Counted from the stretch's first letter, positions 54,091 through 63,972 are shown. The stretch: 64,000 nt of DNA from Phycisphaerae bacterium (GCA_029260075.1 JAJDDY010000067.1:1-64000); one strand, 5' to 3'. Numbers and translations are program-made. The notes: generated by a model from the sequence alone, not told the origin.

Positions 54091-55163
54091 CCCCCGGACT
54101 GTCCGCGCCGGCGATCGAACGAATCCCGCAAGAGCGGGTCGTGTATCTCAATCGTAGCCTGTTCGAAGAGTTTCTCAAACAGGGACGGCATCGCCAGGTC
54201 GACTTTGCGATCCCGAAGTTGGGCTTCAACCTCGTCGCGCACCTGTTCGAACTTGACCGAGTCTGCAGGGAGAATCCCGTCCAGCTCGATAAGATGGTAC
54301 CACTCGCCAACCCGCACGGCGTCGGAGAGTTGTCCGGGTTGAAGTGCGAACGACGCCTGAAGAAACGCGGCCGGTACGTCTTCGTCGACGGCTGAAAACG
54401 GTTCAAGCAAGCCCCCGCGTGCGGCGCTGCCCGCGTTGGCGCTATAGCTCGTCGCCAGGGCGGCGAGGTCTTCTCCCCCCCGAATCCGCTCGCGCATCTG
54501 TGCGACTTCATCCAGGGTGGCCAACTGAATGTGACGTACGCGAACACGCCGACCGTGGAGGCGGTCGAATTCGTGTCGCAGATCGCTCTCCGAGCACGTC
54601 CAGTCAGCAAGCGCTAGTTGGCGCAGGTGGGCGTTGCGACGCATGATGAGATCGTACACTTCGCGTGAGATGTTACGTTCGGTCAACACCGTTTCGAGCA
54701 GTCGTTCTGCGGTAGTCCGATCGAACGTGCCCGGTGTGACAGACGCCAAGGGGTCAGACAATCGCTTCAGGGCCCGATCATACTCAGCGTCGATGTGCGC
54801 TTGGGTGACCACGAGCCCCCGCGCCTCAGTGGCTTGTTTCGCTGTTTCCAGTCCGATCATTTGCTCCAACACCTGTCCGCCATACGAGCGGAGCAACAGA
54901 CCCACGACGCGCTCGCGACCGATGGCTCGTCCATTGATCGTCGCTAGCGATACACTCAAGGCGATGGGCGTATTGGCGGAGGGCTGTGTCGTAGGCTGCT
55001 GTCTCGGCGCTGGTAATTGCTGTTCAGACGCGTCGTCGCGATGACGCCAAGCTTCGGACACGGATGCGGTGCTCGACCGGTCGCCGGCCGCGCAACCGGT
55101 GACGCCTGCTCCGATCAGAAGCAGTGACACAAACATTCCGGCCACTGTGCGTGTTTGAATCAT
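54087..55163 (-). CDS. SurA/PpiC-type peptidyl-prolyl isomerase lipoprotein
   Basis: 358 residues. The N-terminus is a lipoprotein signal ending in LIGAGVTGC (Cys24). An N-terminal SurA-like helical chaperone region (about 70-200) precedes a parvulin domain (VRVRHIQLATLDEVAQMRER, then GGLLEPFSAVDEDVPAAF), which catalyses Xaa-Pro isomerisation and helps fold exported proteins in the periplasm. The ATG at 55163 is preferred over an upstream GTG at 55178. The TAG stop lies inside the end of a family B unit. Single gene. Confidence 0.87.
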   Translation of the reverse strand: MIQTRTVAGMFVSLLLIGAGVTGCAAGDRSSTASVSEAWRHRDDASEQQLPAPRQQPTTQPSANTPIALSVSLATINGRAIGRERVVGLLLRSYGGQVLEQMIGLETAKQATEARGLVVTQAHIDAEYDRALKRLSDPLASVTPGTFDRTTAERLLETVLTERNISREVYDLIMRRNAHLRQLALADWTCSESDLRHEFDRLHGRRVRVRHIQLATLDEVAQMRERIRGGEDLAALATSYSANAGSAARGGLLEPFSAVDEDVPAAFLQASFALQPGQLSDAVRVGEWYHLIELDGILPADSVKFEQVRDEVEAQLRDRKVDLAMPSLFEKLFEQATIEIHDPLLRDSFDRRRGQSGG

Positions 55164-55455
55164 CAACGTACGAATCACTCACGGGTTACGCCCGGAACCG
55201 TAGCACGCGACCCTATCGTGGTCAACGCTCTTCCGGCCGCACGGTTAGGCGTGCGGGCGAACAACCGATCGCGGACATTGAGCGGCGTGATCCATAGAGC
55301 GGAAGTTCTATTCCGCCAACCAACGCCTCGCCTTGCGTGATGGTTATCGGAAGACTGTGGCTCAAACGCACCGATAATTAGGACTCGATTGTTCCCGTGA
55401 GGGCTCACCAACGCGCAACGTCAAGGCAACCGTCGGGGTTTCCGATTTACCTCTC

Positions 55456-55821
55456 ATGAGCGGCACACCCAAAGAAACGAATCGGCGAGCGTCCACGAGC
55501 GGCGACGGCAAGACGAGACGCCAAGCGGTTGTGGACCGACGATCGGGCATGGATCGGCGGCGCGGACCGGGACGACGGCGCGGCGAGGTGCGGCGGGCGG
55601 CTGAAGAAGGTGAGATCACCGGCGAGCTGCTCGAATTCATCATGGCCATCGACGAGTACAAACGCATCAACGAACGCCCGTTCCCTAGCTGGTCGGAGGT
55701 GTTCGAAATTATCCAATACCTCGGCTATCGAAAGGTGGAAACGCAGGCGACGCACATCAACACCGCCAGTGGCTCGGAAGTGCTCGAGTCGCAGGCTGGC
55801 AACGCTCCGACACCGTGCTGA
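55456..55821 (+). CDS. Small Arg-rich cytoplasmic protein, unknown function
   Basis: 121 residues. The first half is basic and low complexity with repeated RRG/RRGP (MDRRRGPGRRRGEVRRAAEE), followed by a compact region ELLEFIMAIDEYKRINERPF, then SWSEVFEIIQYLGYRKVE. I recall similar small proteins from other planctomycete genomes but know no function. The basic part could bind nucleic acid. Divergent from the lipoprotein gene. Confidence 0.75.
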   Translation: MSGTPKETNRRASTSGDGKTRRQAVVDRRSGMDRRRGPGRRRGEVRRAAEEGEITGELLEFIMAIDEYKRINERPFPSWSEVFEIIQYLGYRKVETQATHINTASGSEVLESQAGNAPTPC

Positions 55822-55971
55822 ACATCCGCCTCGCGCAAACCATAGCAGCCCTTTGAACAAGTGCGGTGTCGGCTGGTGCGTGATCCGGGCTGCTGCGTGA
55901 ATCCCTTCCCGGGCTGGTGCGTGAATCCCTTCTCGCACCACCCCCTTGAGCGTGCAAGTGGTCACGCCTGA
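55822..55971. repeat. Family D cluster
   Basis: GGCTGGTGCGTGATCCGGG, GCTGCGTGAATCCCTTCCCG and GGTGCGTGAATCCCTTCTCG, three family D copies in a row at 55872-55940, downstream of the converging genes. Confidence 0.8.
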
Positions 55972-57150
55972 CTAATCGGTAACTGCTGTCAACGGACCGC
56001 TCGCTTCCTCGTCGCTCTTGGCCAGTTTCTCTATGATCTCCGCCGTAACACGGCCGATCGAGACCGGAACCGCAACAGTGCCCAGCGCGGTCCGCTCACC
56101 GATCGCAATGTAGCCATCCGATTCGGCCTTGTTGACGATGCGCTGCACCGACGCCACCAATTCTGCGATCCGTTGGAGTGAAAGTACGCCGGCTTCGTAC
56201 AACCGTTCGTCGCGAACGAATCGACCGGCCGACCCTTCACCGTTCTCGATTCGCCGCATGATTCGAGCGAGGCTTGTGGTGGTTTCGTCGAGGTTTTCGA
56301 GCGAGGCGTCGAGCTTGGCAAACGCCAGTTCGGTCTTGGCTTCCACCTTATCGAAACCATCGTTGAGGTTGTCGCCGGACCGCTCGACTTGCGTCTTGAT
56401 CGCAGCGAACGCATCGCGAAAGGCCTCAAGCGATTCGGCGATCTTTTCTACCGAACCCTTCAGGTCCGTTTGAACAGTCGGGTCGCCAAACACCTTGTTG
56501 AGATTCGCCAGCAGATCGTCGAAACGTTCCACCGCAGTCGCCACGTTGGCTGTCACACCGTCGGCTTCGGCGCCGGGTCGGGATACATCAGCGACGCTTC
56601 GCTTGGCCAATAGATCGGCGAAGTTCTCGGCGGCTGGCTCGGCTGCTTCGGCGAACCCGTTGAAATTCTTAATGGCTGACTCAAATGAACTGACGAGGTC
56701 TTTACTGATAAGCTCCCCGATAATGCTTTTCATTCGTCCCGGTATCGACGCCATCTCACGATCAATCGGTGCCGCCTTACTGTCAGCAGCCACATCGATC
56801 TCGATATGTCCGGCACCGAGTCCCAGGGCCGCAGTGTACAAGTTCGCCACTGCGCCCGACGGTACGGAGTAGGTGTTCTTGATTCCGCAAACGATCACCA
56901 CACCCTGCCCCGGTCGATCGGAATTGACAAACTCCAACCCCTGTACACGTCCGATCTCCACACCGTTGAGTTGGATCGGGCTACCCGCACTGATGCCGGT
57001 AAGCTTCTGAACATCGGTGATACGAAGGGTCCATTCGCTTCCGCCCAGCCAGCTCGGCGCCTCCCCGAACAACATCATCAACACGCCCAGCGCGCCGAAC
57101 GCCAACACCAGAAAAACGCCCACCAGCAGATTCCGCGTGCCTTCTCTCAT
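55972..57150 (-). CDS. MlaD-like MCE-domain lipid-binding protein
   Basis: 392 residues. One N-terminal membrane helix (LLVGVFLVLAFGALGVLMML) is followed by an MCE domain (WTLRITDVQKLTGISAGSPI, VEIGRVQGLEFVN, about 40-140). A long helical region follows (about 150-390) with coiled-coil-like LDASLENLDETTTSLARIM. MCE proteins form hexamers in the periplasm that carry phospholipids between inner and outer membranes. The tail is much longer than in E. coli MlaD. GGAAGG is the ribosome site. Last gene of the mlaE-mlaF-mlaD operon. Confidence 0.9.
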   Translation of the reverse strand: MREGTRNLLVGVFLVLAFGALGVLMMLFGEAPSWLGGSEWTLRITDVQKLTGISAGSPIQLNGVEIGRVQGLEFVNSDRPGQGVVIVCGIKNTYSVPSGAVANLYTAALGLGAGHIEIDVAADSKAAPIDREMASIPGRMKSIIGELISKDLVSSFESAIKNFNGFAEAAEPAAENFADLLAKRSVADVSRPGAEADGVTANVATAVERFDDLLANLNKVFGDPTVQTDLKGSVEKIAESLEAFRDAFAAIKTQVERSGDNLNDGFDKVEAKTELAFAKLDASLENLDETTTSLARIMRRIENGEGSAGRFVRDERLYEAGVLSLQRIAELVASVQRIVNKAESDGYIAIGERTALGTVAVPVSIGRVTAEIIEKLAKSDEEASGPLTAVTD

Positions 57151-57154
57151 CCGG

Positions 57155-57952
57155 CTAGCCTTCCAATTTCAAGCTCTGGAGATCTTCGTCGTGGCAACGC
57201 CCCTCGACAAAGCATCGAACGCGCCGATCTTCGACTTGGATGATCTCTTCCGGCGTACCATCAAAAATAAACTTACCTTCAAACAACATCAAGATACGAT
57301 CGGACACTTTGCCCGCGCTGGCCATATCGTGCGTCACAACGACACTCGTCACGCCCAACTCTCGCTGGAGCTTGAGGATCAGTTCGTTGATCACGTCGGC
57401 ACGCGGCGGGTCAAGCCCCGTCGTCGGTTCGTCGTACAGAATGATCTCCGGGTCGAGCGCGATCGCGCGGGCCCGCGCGACGCGCTTTTTCTGTCCCCCG
57501 GACAGCTCGGACGGCCGTTTGTTCTCCAGACCACCGAGACCGACCATCGCCAGCTTTTGCGCCACGATTTCGGCAATCTCGCGGCGATCCTTCCGCGTGT
57601 GTTCACGAACCGGAAACGCGACGTTATCTCCGACCGACATTGAATCGAACAACGCACTGAGCTGGAACAAGAACCCAAACTGCGGACGCAGCCGCGATAG
57701 CTCACGTTCGGACATGGTGTCGATGCGCTCGCGACGGAAGTACACTTCGCCGCTGTCGGGACGCAGCAGACGCACGATGTGCTTCAAAATCACGCTCTTG
57801 CCGGCGCCGGATTCTCCGATGATTACCGTGGTCTCACCGCGCTTCAGTTCGAGATTGATCTCGCTGAGCACGACGTGATCGCCGAACCGCTTGTCGACGT
57901 TGACCAGCCGCACAATCGATTCCGTGTCGGGGGGGTTGGTTCCGGCGATCAT
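57155..57952 (-). CDS. MlaF-like ABC ATPase
   Basis: 265 residues. Powers the MCE lipid transporter. Walker A GESGAGKSVILKHIV, signature ELSGGQKKRVARARAI, Walker B IILYDEPTTGLDP and H-loop VVTHDM are intact. The linker FLFQLSALFDSMSVGDNVAF is the MlaF-type Q-loop region. The short C-terminal tail after FDGTPEEIIQ is present. It begins 9 bases after the permease stop and ends 4 bases before mlaD. Confidence 0.93.
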   Translation of the reverse strand: MIAGTNPPDTESIVRLVNVDKRFGDHVVLSEINLELKRGETTVIIGESGAGKSVILKHIVRLLRPDSGEVYFRRERIDTMSERELSRLRPQFGFLFQLSALFDSMSVGDNVAFPVREHTRKDRREIAEIVAQKLAMVGLGGLENKRPSELSGGQKKRVARARAIALDPEIILYDEPTTGLDPPRADVINELILKLQRELGVTSVVVTHDMASAGKVSDRILMLFEGKFIFDGTPEEIIQVEDRRVRCFVEGRCHDEDLQSLKLEG

Positions 57953-57961
57953 GACGCGACC

Positions 57962-58771
57962 TCAAACCACAGACTTGAAACCGTAGAGCGCCCGGTACAA
58001 TCCGGACAAGAACGTTCCGAGGAAGAAATCGGCTGCAAGTATCGCAATGAAGCTGATCACAAACGACTCGGTGCAGGCGCGCCCCACCCCCTCGGCGCCG
58101 GGTCGACAATTGAATCCCTTATAACAAGAGATTATCCCGATCGCACCGCCGAACACGAGGCTCTTGATCAGACCGACCATGATGTCCCACGTCACAATCG
58201 CGTCGCGCACGTAGTACCAATAGGGCGACGAGGGAATCCCCTTCATCACCACCGCGACAAACCATCCCCCGAGCGAACCGCACACGTCACAGAAGAAAGT
58301 CAACAACGGTGTGAGCAGCAGGCAGGCCAGAAAACGCGGCACAGCCAGGTGACGGATCGGGTCCGCACCCATCACGCGCAACGCCGCCACCTGATCGGTA
58401 ACCCGCATCGTGCCAATTTCCGCAGTCAGCGCCCCGCCTACGCGGCCGGCCACCATGACCCCGGCGAGTACGGGGCCAAGCTCTTGAACCAGGCTCATCG
58501 ACACCAACACGCCCATTCGATCCTCGAAGCCGGCGGCGTGAAGCTGATCGTAACTTTGGACCGCAAGCACAAGCCCGACAAACAGACCGGTGATCATGAT
58601 GACGGGAAGGGTACGGTTGCCGACTTCATAGAAGAGCGGCATCGAACGAGCCCAGGTACGCCAGCGAATCACGCTGGGCACCAACCACCGGCTTAGCTGC
58701 CAGGAGAACACACCGATGTTGCCTAGAGATGAGAGGGAGCCGATCGTTCTTGATCCCAGGACGGAAAGCAT
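57962..58771 (-). CDS. MlaE-like ABC permease
   Basis: 269 residues. About five membrane helices, e.g. LPVIMITGLFVGLVLAVQSY and VSMSLVQELGPVLAGVMVAG (MlaE signature EIGTMRVTDQVAALRVMGAD). It spans the inner membrane and supports phospholipid transport with MlaF and MlaD. The ATG at 58771 has GGAG 6 bases upstream; an ATG four codons earlier (58783) is too close to its ribosome site. mlaC and mlaB are not in the window. First gene of the operon. Confidence 0.92.
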   Translation of the reverse strand: MLSVLGSRTIGSLSSLGNIGVFSWQLSRWLVPSVIRWRTWARSMPLFYEVGNRTLPVIMITGLFVGLVLAVQSYDQLHAAGFEDRMGVLVSMSLVQELGPVLAGVMVAGRVGGALTAEIGTMRVTDQVAALRVMGADPIRHLAVPRFLACLLLTPLLTFFCDVCGSLGGWFVAVVMKGIPSSPYWYYVRDAIVTWDIMVGLIKSLVFGGAIGIISCYKGFNCRPGAEGVGRACTESFVISFIAILAADFFLGTFLSGLYRALYGFKSVV

Positions 58772-58890
58772 CGCCTTCTCCATTCTCCAAAAGCGCGGGA
58801 TTGCGGCATTGGCCGTTGGTAGCTATCTAGCAGTGGCTACGATAGCTGTCAACTACGGACCCGACGATTGCCGTCACGACGACACCGACT

Positions 58891-59706
58891 ATGATCGTAT
58901 CTATGGCATCAAGCCCGCCACCTGCTTCCATCATCGTACCCGTCTTCGAAGAGGCGCCCAACGTCAAGGCACTTGCCGAACGCGTCGCGAACGCCATGAG
59001 CGAGTCAGGACACACGGCAGAACTGATCTTCGTGGATGACGACTCGCAGGATGGAATCGACCGAGTGGTTGACGCCCTCGATGTTGATCTGACGGTTCGC
59101 CTGATCGTTCGGCGCGGTGAGCGCGGATTGTCCGGGGCGGTCCTTCGGGGATTTCGCGAAGCCGCGCACGATCGATTTGTCGTGATGGATGGCGACCTTC
59201 AACACCCGCCCGAGCTGATCTCAAGCTTGCTTGACGCGCTCGATCAAGACGACACCGACTTCGTGTCAGCCACCCGCTACGTCGCCAACGCGACCGTCGC
59301 GGCGCGGTGGCCGTGGTATCGCCGAATCATGAGCCGCGTAGCCACGCGCCTCGCCCAACCGCTCGCGCCCCTTAGCGATCCGATGTCGGGGTTCTTCGCG
59401 CTACACCGCCATACGTGGGAACAGGCCGATACACTCGATCCGATCGGATACAAGATTGCGCTCGAACTGTATGTCAAGGGAAAGTGCCAACGACCCAAGG
59501 AAGTGCCCATCCAATTCGGCACGCGCAGTGAGGGCAAGAGCAAGCTCGGGATGGGCACGCAGGTGAAGTACCTCCGCCACCTCTATCTCCTCTATCGCTA
59601 TCGTTTCCCCACTCGCACGCTGATGGCCGCGTTCGTTGTAACCATACTAAGCGCCGCCGCCCTCCTAGCACTATTCCGGCCGCTCTTTGAACGATCGCCC
59701 CTGTAG
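58891..59706 (+). CDS. Family 2 glycosyltransferase, polyprenol-phosphate mannose synthase-like
   Basis: 271 residues. A GT2 domain with SIIVPVFEEAPNV, ELIFVDDDSQDG, FVVMDGDLQHPPELI (DxD) and SDPMSGFFALHR matches the dolichol/polyprenol-phosphate sugar synthase type. A hydrophobic C-terminus (LMAAFVVTILSAAALLALFR) is a membrane anchor. It likely transfers a sugar from a nucleotide donor to polyprenol phosphate for cell-envelope glycans. Divergent from the mla operon. Confidence 0.88.
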   Translation: MIVSMASSPPPASIIVPVFEEAPNVKALAERVANAMSESGHTAELIFVDDDSQDGIDRVVDALDVDLTVRLIVRRGERGLSGAVLRGFREAAHDRFVVMDGDLQHPPELISSLLDALDQDDTDFVSATRYVANATVAARWPWYRRIMSRVATRLAQPLAPLSDPMSGFFALHRHTWEQADTLDPIGYKIALELYVKGKCQRPKEVPIQFGTRSEGKSKLGMGTQVKYLRHLYLLYRYRFPTRTLMAAFVVTILSAAALLALFRPLFERSPL

Positions 59707-60017
59707 CGTCGAAGGATCCGCCTCATAACTTCGAACGATTCAACTGTCACGAACCGATGAAGAACGACAAATCGCTGTGGGATCCACTTTCCACTCGGTG
59801 ATCAGGGTCCGGTGTGGCACCGGCTTCCAGCCGGTGATCCATTGCCGCTCTTCGCCGCTCACTGGAACATGCACACCCTCTCGCTCCACCACCACGTAGC
59901 ACCACATGACCACGGGCGGTGACAACTCACGCGGATCGACGTAGGCTTAGACCCATCCTAGGAATCCGAACCAACCGGGCGGTCATCGCCCCAATACCAG
60001 GCGGAGTGAAAACGACA
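59707..60017. repeat. Gap with a family B hairpin
   Basis: 311 bases. A family B hairpin lies at 59811-59842 (TGTGGCACCGGCTTCCAGCC, then GGTGATCC). The rest shows nothing recognisable; the thioesterase ribosome site GGAG lies near 60002. Confidence 0.7.
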
Positions 60018-60410
60018 ATGACCAACCAACCGAGACCACCCGGACACGAACCGGCGATCCGAATCGTCATGATGCCCAAGGACACCAACGCCGAGGGTAC
60101 GATTTTCGGTGGCGTGATTCTTTCGCTGATGGATCAAGCCGCCTACATCGAAGCCATGCGCCAAGCCCACCACCGCTACGTCACCGTCTCGTTCAAGGAA
60201 ACCGAATTCCACAAACCCGTCTACGTAGGCGATGTGCTGACGGTGTACGCAGAAACAACACGCATCGGCCGAACCTCGTTGAACATCAAGGTGAGCGTGT
60301 GCGCCCGGCGAAGACTCGACCCCGACGAAAACGTCGAAGTCACCGAGGGCGAAGTGATCATCGTAGCCGTAGACGACAACGGCAAACCGGCGGCGGTTCT
60401 GGGTGGTTGA
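60018..60410 (+). CDS. Acyl-CoA thioesterase, YciA-like hotdog
   Basis: 130 residues. Short hotdog protein: IRIVMMPKDTNAEGTIFGGV with conserved Asn and Gly of YciA/BFIT acyl-CoA thioesterases, then LMDQAAYIEAM (Asp near the active site) and FHKPVYVGDVL. It likely hydrolyses acyl-CoA. The ATG at 60018 gives a start (MTNQPRPPGHEPAIRIV) typical of the family. Converges with the CRTAC1-type gene. Confidence 0.9.
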   Translation: MTNQPRPPGHEPAIRIVMMPKDTNAEGTIFGGVILSLMDQAAYIEAMRQAHHRYVTVSFKETEFHKPVYVGDVLTVYAETTRIGRTSLNIKVSVCARRRLDPDENVEVTEGEVIIVAVDDNGKPAAVLGG

Positions 60411-60540
60411 AGGGCGAGTCGCGGAGTGTTTGCTTGACACAAGCGATCGACGGAGCCCGGTCGACGCGCTTCGCAATGGCACCCTTCCTAATACTCGCTG
60501 ACAGAATTCGTCCGGCGTCGACGCACACTTTCGCACCTTC

Positions 60541-60670
60541 AAATGTGTGTGGGAAGATGTATTAGAGGGCGTCTAAGCAGCGTCGCTTCGAACCGAGCCG
60601 TGCCCGTGTGGAAGCGGTTTTCACGTGCGAGCCCGGATCGCTTCCTTACGGGCGCGGCTCGGCAAGAGGC
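60541..60670. repeat. Family A element between convergent genes
   Basis: The left part, AAATGTGTGTGGGAAGATGT, resembles the outer end of the 12906 element; the palindrome runs from ACCGAGCCGTGCCCGTGTGG to CCTTACGGGCGCGGCTCGG (60592-60662). No clear right outer end. The position between convergent genes would suit a two-way terminator. Confidence 0.75.
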
Positions 60671-60693
60671 TTGTCGCGCAGTTTGTTGGTCCT

Positions 60694-62442
60694 TCAACGC
60701 GTGGGCGTAACCTCGCCTGATCCCCGTCGAAGATCGTACAGTTTCCCCGCCGTCGCCGATCCAAATTTTTCGGTCTGACCGTCTGGCCAGCGCACGGTGA
60801 TTTCGTCGACGCGTGTCAACTTCCCCAGCCCGAAGTGGACTCGTGGATCGTTGCTTGAACAATAGCTATACGCCCGCTGCACCAGGGCGTAGCGGTGGCG
60901 CGTACCGGTGGTAATTTTTACGCGTGCGCCGAGGGCGTAGCGACCGTGAGCATCAAGCACGCGAAACATCACCCAGTTGCCTTGGGCGCCGACGACGTTA
61001 CGCAACACATGAACGCGCGCATCTCGGTTCACCACAACCACGTCAATATCGCCGTCGTTATCCAAATCGCCGAAGGCGGCGCCGCGACTTGTTCGGACAA
61101 GCGGCGGGGTCACGCCGCCACGTGGTAGAACTTCCTTAAACGCACCGCCGGAAACGCCGGCGTATAGCAGGTTTTCCTCGTCGTAGGGACGATCCGGATT
61201 GTCATACGGACGCACCCTCACCACGCGGCCATTGACGACGAACAAATCGACGTTGGAATCGTGATCAAAATCAGCGAATCCCAGGCCGAACCCTGTATAG
61301 GCCGCGCTCGATGCGGCCAAACCCATGGTGGGCGTCACGTCATCAAACCAATCCCCTCGATTGAGGTAGAACGTGTTGGTCTCACCGCGCAGGTGCGACA
61401 TGAAGAGATCGAGCTGACCATCTTCGTTAATATCCACAGCCGCCACACCCATGCCGGCTTCTACCGTGCCGTGGTGATTCAGAGCACAACCCACCGTCGG
61501 GGCGTCGTCCTTGAACTTGTCGTCACCTTGGCTTCGCCATAGCTGATTCGCCATGCCGTCGTTGGCCACGTAGAAATCAATGCGTCCGTCGCCGTTGAAG
61601 TCCCCCGACGCAAGACCCAATCCGTTGCCGAAGGTCCGGTCGAGCCCGACCGATCGGCTGACATCGGCGAATCGACCGTTCCCCAAGTTGCGCAGCAGCA
61701 CGTCACACGCCGGCGCGTTGTAGCCGTTCGGACCGCAATAAATTCGCTCGTCGAGCGCACTCCAGCATTCTCGTTCCAGTGCCGGAGACCACTCCAAATA
61801 GTTGACGACGAACAAGTCCAAGAGACCGTCGCCGTCGTAGTCCACAAACGCCGTGCTGCTTCCCCACCCTGCGTGACCCACGCCGGCGGCCTCCGTCACG
61901 TCCGAAAACGTACCGTCGCCGTTGTTGCGGTACAGCACATTCGCGCCGACATTGGTGACATACAAATCAACATCGCCGTCACCGTCGTAGTCACCGCACG
62001 CAGCGCCCATTCCATACGATGAGTCACCGGTGCCCGTGCGGTCGGTGACGTCTTCAAACGTGCCGTCGCCCAGGTTTCGATACATCCGGTTCGTCGGGTG
62101 CTCGGCCGCAGTCGAAGCTAGTGCGCCACCCTGAACCAGGTAGACGTCGATCCAGCCATCGCGGTCGTAGTCGAGCAACGCCACGCCACCGGACATCATT
62201 TCAGGCAGCCAGAAACGATGCGTTACGGCCGCAACATGCTGAAAGTCGATGTTCATCTCAGCGGCCGACTCTTCGAACCAAACTCGACCACTTGTCTCAC
62301 ACGCTCGATCACCGGCCGGTTTTTCCGCGCATCCTACGACAGCAAGAAGTGAAAGAAGGAGGAAGAGCGCTGACCCGTTCGGCAGCCGGCTGAAGGAATT
62401 GAACACGACCCGCAACCGACTACGCAATGCGCAACCCGACAT
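60694..62442 (-). CDS. CRTAC1-type FG-GAP/ASPIC-UnbV lipoprotein
   Basis: 582 residues. Lipoprotein signal with lipobox LAVVGC (Cys38). About seven FG-GAP propeller repeats with calcium loops such as DYDRDGWIDVYL, DYDGDGDVDLYV, DYDGDGLLDLFV, DFNGDGRIDFYV and DLDNDGDIDVVV. The C-terminus is an ASPIC/UnbV domain (YCSSNDPRVHFGLGKLTRVD, ITVRWPDGQ). Family expanded in planctomycetes, likely binding carbohydrate or protein on the cell surface; no enzyme known. Its ATG directly follows the TAG of the TPR gene, so the two are cotranscribed. Confidence 0.92.
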   Translation of the reverse strand: MSGCALRSRLRVVFNSFSRLPNGSALFLLLSLLAVVGCAEKPAGDRACETSGRVWFEESAAEMNIDFQHVAAVTHRFWLPEMMSGGVALLDYDRDGWIDVYLVQGGALASTAAEHPTNRMYRNLGDGTFEDVTDRTGTGDSSYGMGAACGDYDGDGDVDLYVTNVGANVLYRNNGDGTFSDVTEAAGVGHAGWGSSTAFVDYDGDGLLDLFVVNYLEWSPALERECWSALDERIYCGPNGYNAPACDVLLRNLGNGRFADVSRSVGLDRTFGNGLGLASGDFNGDGRIDFYVANDGMANQLWRSQGDDKFKDDAPTVGCALNHHGTVEAGMGVAAVDINEDGQLDLFMSHLRGETNTFYLNRGDWFDDVTPTMGLAASSAAYTGFGLGFADFDHDSNVDLFVVNGRVVRVRPYDNPDRPYDEENLLYAGVSGGAFKEVLPRGGVTPPLVRTSRGAAFGDLDNDGDIDVVVVNRDARVHVLRNVVGAQGNWVMFRVLDAHGRYALGARVKITTGTRHRYALVQRAYSYCSSNDPRVHFGLGKLTRVDEITVRWPDGQTEKFGSATAGKLYDLRRGSGEVTPTR

Positions 62443-63972
62443 CTATTGGGCCACCCGCGAAGCCATTTGTTCGCCGAGGGCGACAACCCGGGGGTCATTC
62501 GGGGCGGCCCGTCGCGCGGTCGCCAAAGCGTCGAGGGCTCGATTCCACTCTTCCAGTCGAATGCTGATTTTGGCCAGCCCGATGGAAGCCGGAACGAATC
62601 GAGGCCAGTTGCGCACGGCCGTTTCATAATAATCGCGGGCCTCGGCAAGTCGCTCCGTCGCCGCACACGCGTCAGCAAGCTTGGTGTACACCATAGGATA
62701 GTTCGGACGCCTGTCGACTGCGTTGAGAAGAGCGTCTCGCGCCTCGGGGAAACGAGCAAGCTCCATAAGCGCCAACCCTCGCGTGTAATGCGCTTTCCAC
62801 ATCTTCGGGGCAAGCTCGATCGTGTGGTCGATCTCCTTCAACGCCGATTCCGGTTTGTGCCGAAGCAGCCAACACGTGGCGAGATTTAGGGATATGGACT
62901 TGGAACCGTCATGGATCTTCTTAGCGCTCAATAGTGTGTGTAGCGCATCATCGATGCGACCGACCTGCATGTACGCGATACCCAGTTTGTCGAGCACCCG
63001 CGTGTTGTCCGGATGACCGGCACGTAGCAATTCCAGCTCCGTGATGGCCTCTTCCGAACGACCGGCGTCGATCAAGGGCGCGACGTTGCGAATACGAAGC
63101 GAGACGGATCTGACGTATCTCGGAAGCAACGCCTCCCATGCGTCCTTTAGGTACCGTTTCTCGTGGAACGTCGCTGAAGGACGATCTTTGCACTGTTGAG
63201 CGAGTTGCGTTTGTTTCTGGGCTTCGGCATCTCGGCCGAGGGCCTGATACGCCCGCCCAAGCAAGTGCTGCGCCGTGCCGAACGCGTAATCCAACTTGAC
63301 CGCCTTCTCAAGGAGCGTGGCGGCTTCGGCATAGCGCCCCATGCGAAGACGAACGTCGGCTAGATTGGTGAGTGTTTCGGCGGCGTCAGGTTGGAGTTGG
63401 CACGTCCGCTCAAAAGCCTCAGCCGCAGCCTCCAAGTCGCCACGCGCGAGAAGCAAATCCCCAAACCGGTAATGAATCGGTGCGAAATCCGGAAACACTT
63501 CTGCAGCAGCGCGTAGTCGGTCGAGCGCGTCGACGTCGTCGCCAACTTCGTCCGCCGCCTTCGCAGCATGATACGCCCAAATCGGCTGGCTCGGATCAAG
63601 TTGGGTTGCCGTCGCAAAACACCTTCGCGCTTCAGGCCAAAGGAGGTTGGCTTCGTATACCAATCCCAACGTGGCGTGTCGGCGAGCGTCGCGCGGTGAT
63701 TCTTCGACCGCTGCGGCGTGCCGTTCGATAAGTTCGATCAATTCCCGATCAAGTGACGACAGATTCTCCGGCAGGACCACTACGGGCGTAGGAACCTCCG
63801 GTTGCCACATGCGTAGCGCGTAGATAGCCACCATGCCCGCCGCGACAACAACCACAGCCAGGACAGCCACGCGGCGCGAACCGAACCCGTGCCGGCGATA
63901 CCGGTGCAAGCGATGTGCAGGGGGCAGAACACGCCCACCACCCTTTTGTTCTGTTTTCTGCCCGGACGCCAT
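62443..63972 (-). CDS. Membrane-anchored TPR protein
   Basis: 509 residues. A basic N-terminus and one membrane helix (VAVLAVVVVAAGMVAIYALR, about 32-51) precede about 11 tetratricopeptide repeats, e.g. PIHYRFGDLLLARGDLEAAA and ALTNLADVRLRMGRYAEAA-type units. TPRs bind partner proteins, so it may present or process the CRTAC1-type protein encoded downstream. I prefer the ATG at 63972 over the upstream TTG at 63981. The gene ends at the CRTAC1 ATG. Its promoter lies at or beyond the window edge. Confidence 0.88.
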   Translation of the reverse strand: MASGQKTEQKGGGRVLPPAHRLHRYRRHGFGSRRVAVLAVVVVAAGMVAIYALRMWQPEVPTPVVVLPENLSSLDRELIELIERHAAAVEESPRDARRHATLGLVYEANLLWPEARRCFATATQLDPSQPIWAYHAAKAADEVGDDVDALDRLRAAAEVFPDFAPIHYRFGDLLLARGDLEAAAEAFERTCQLQPDAAETLTNLADVRLRMGRYAEAATLLEKAVKLDYAFGTAQHLLGRAYQALGRDAEAQKQTQLAQQCKDRPSATFHEKRYLKDAWEALLPRYVRSVSLRIRNVAPLIDAGRSEEAITELELLRAGHPDNTRVLDKLGIAYMQVGRIDDALHTLLSAKKIHDGSKSISLNLATCWLLRHKPESALKEIDHTIELAPKMWKAHYTRGLALMELARFPEARDALLNAVDRRPNYPMVYTKLADACAATERLAEARDYYETAVRNWPRFVPASIGLAKISIRLEEWNRALDALATARRAAPNDPRVVALGEQMASRVAQ

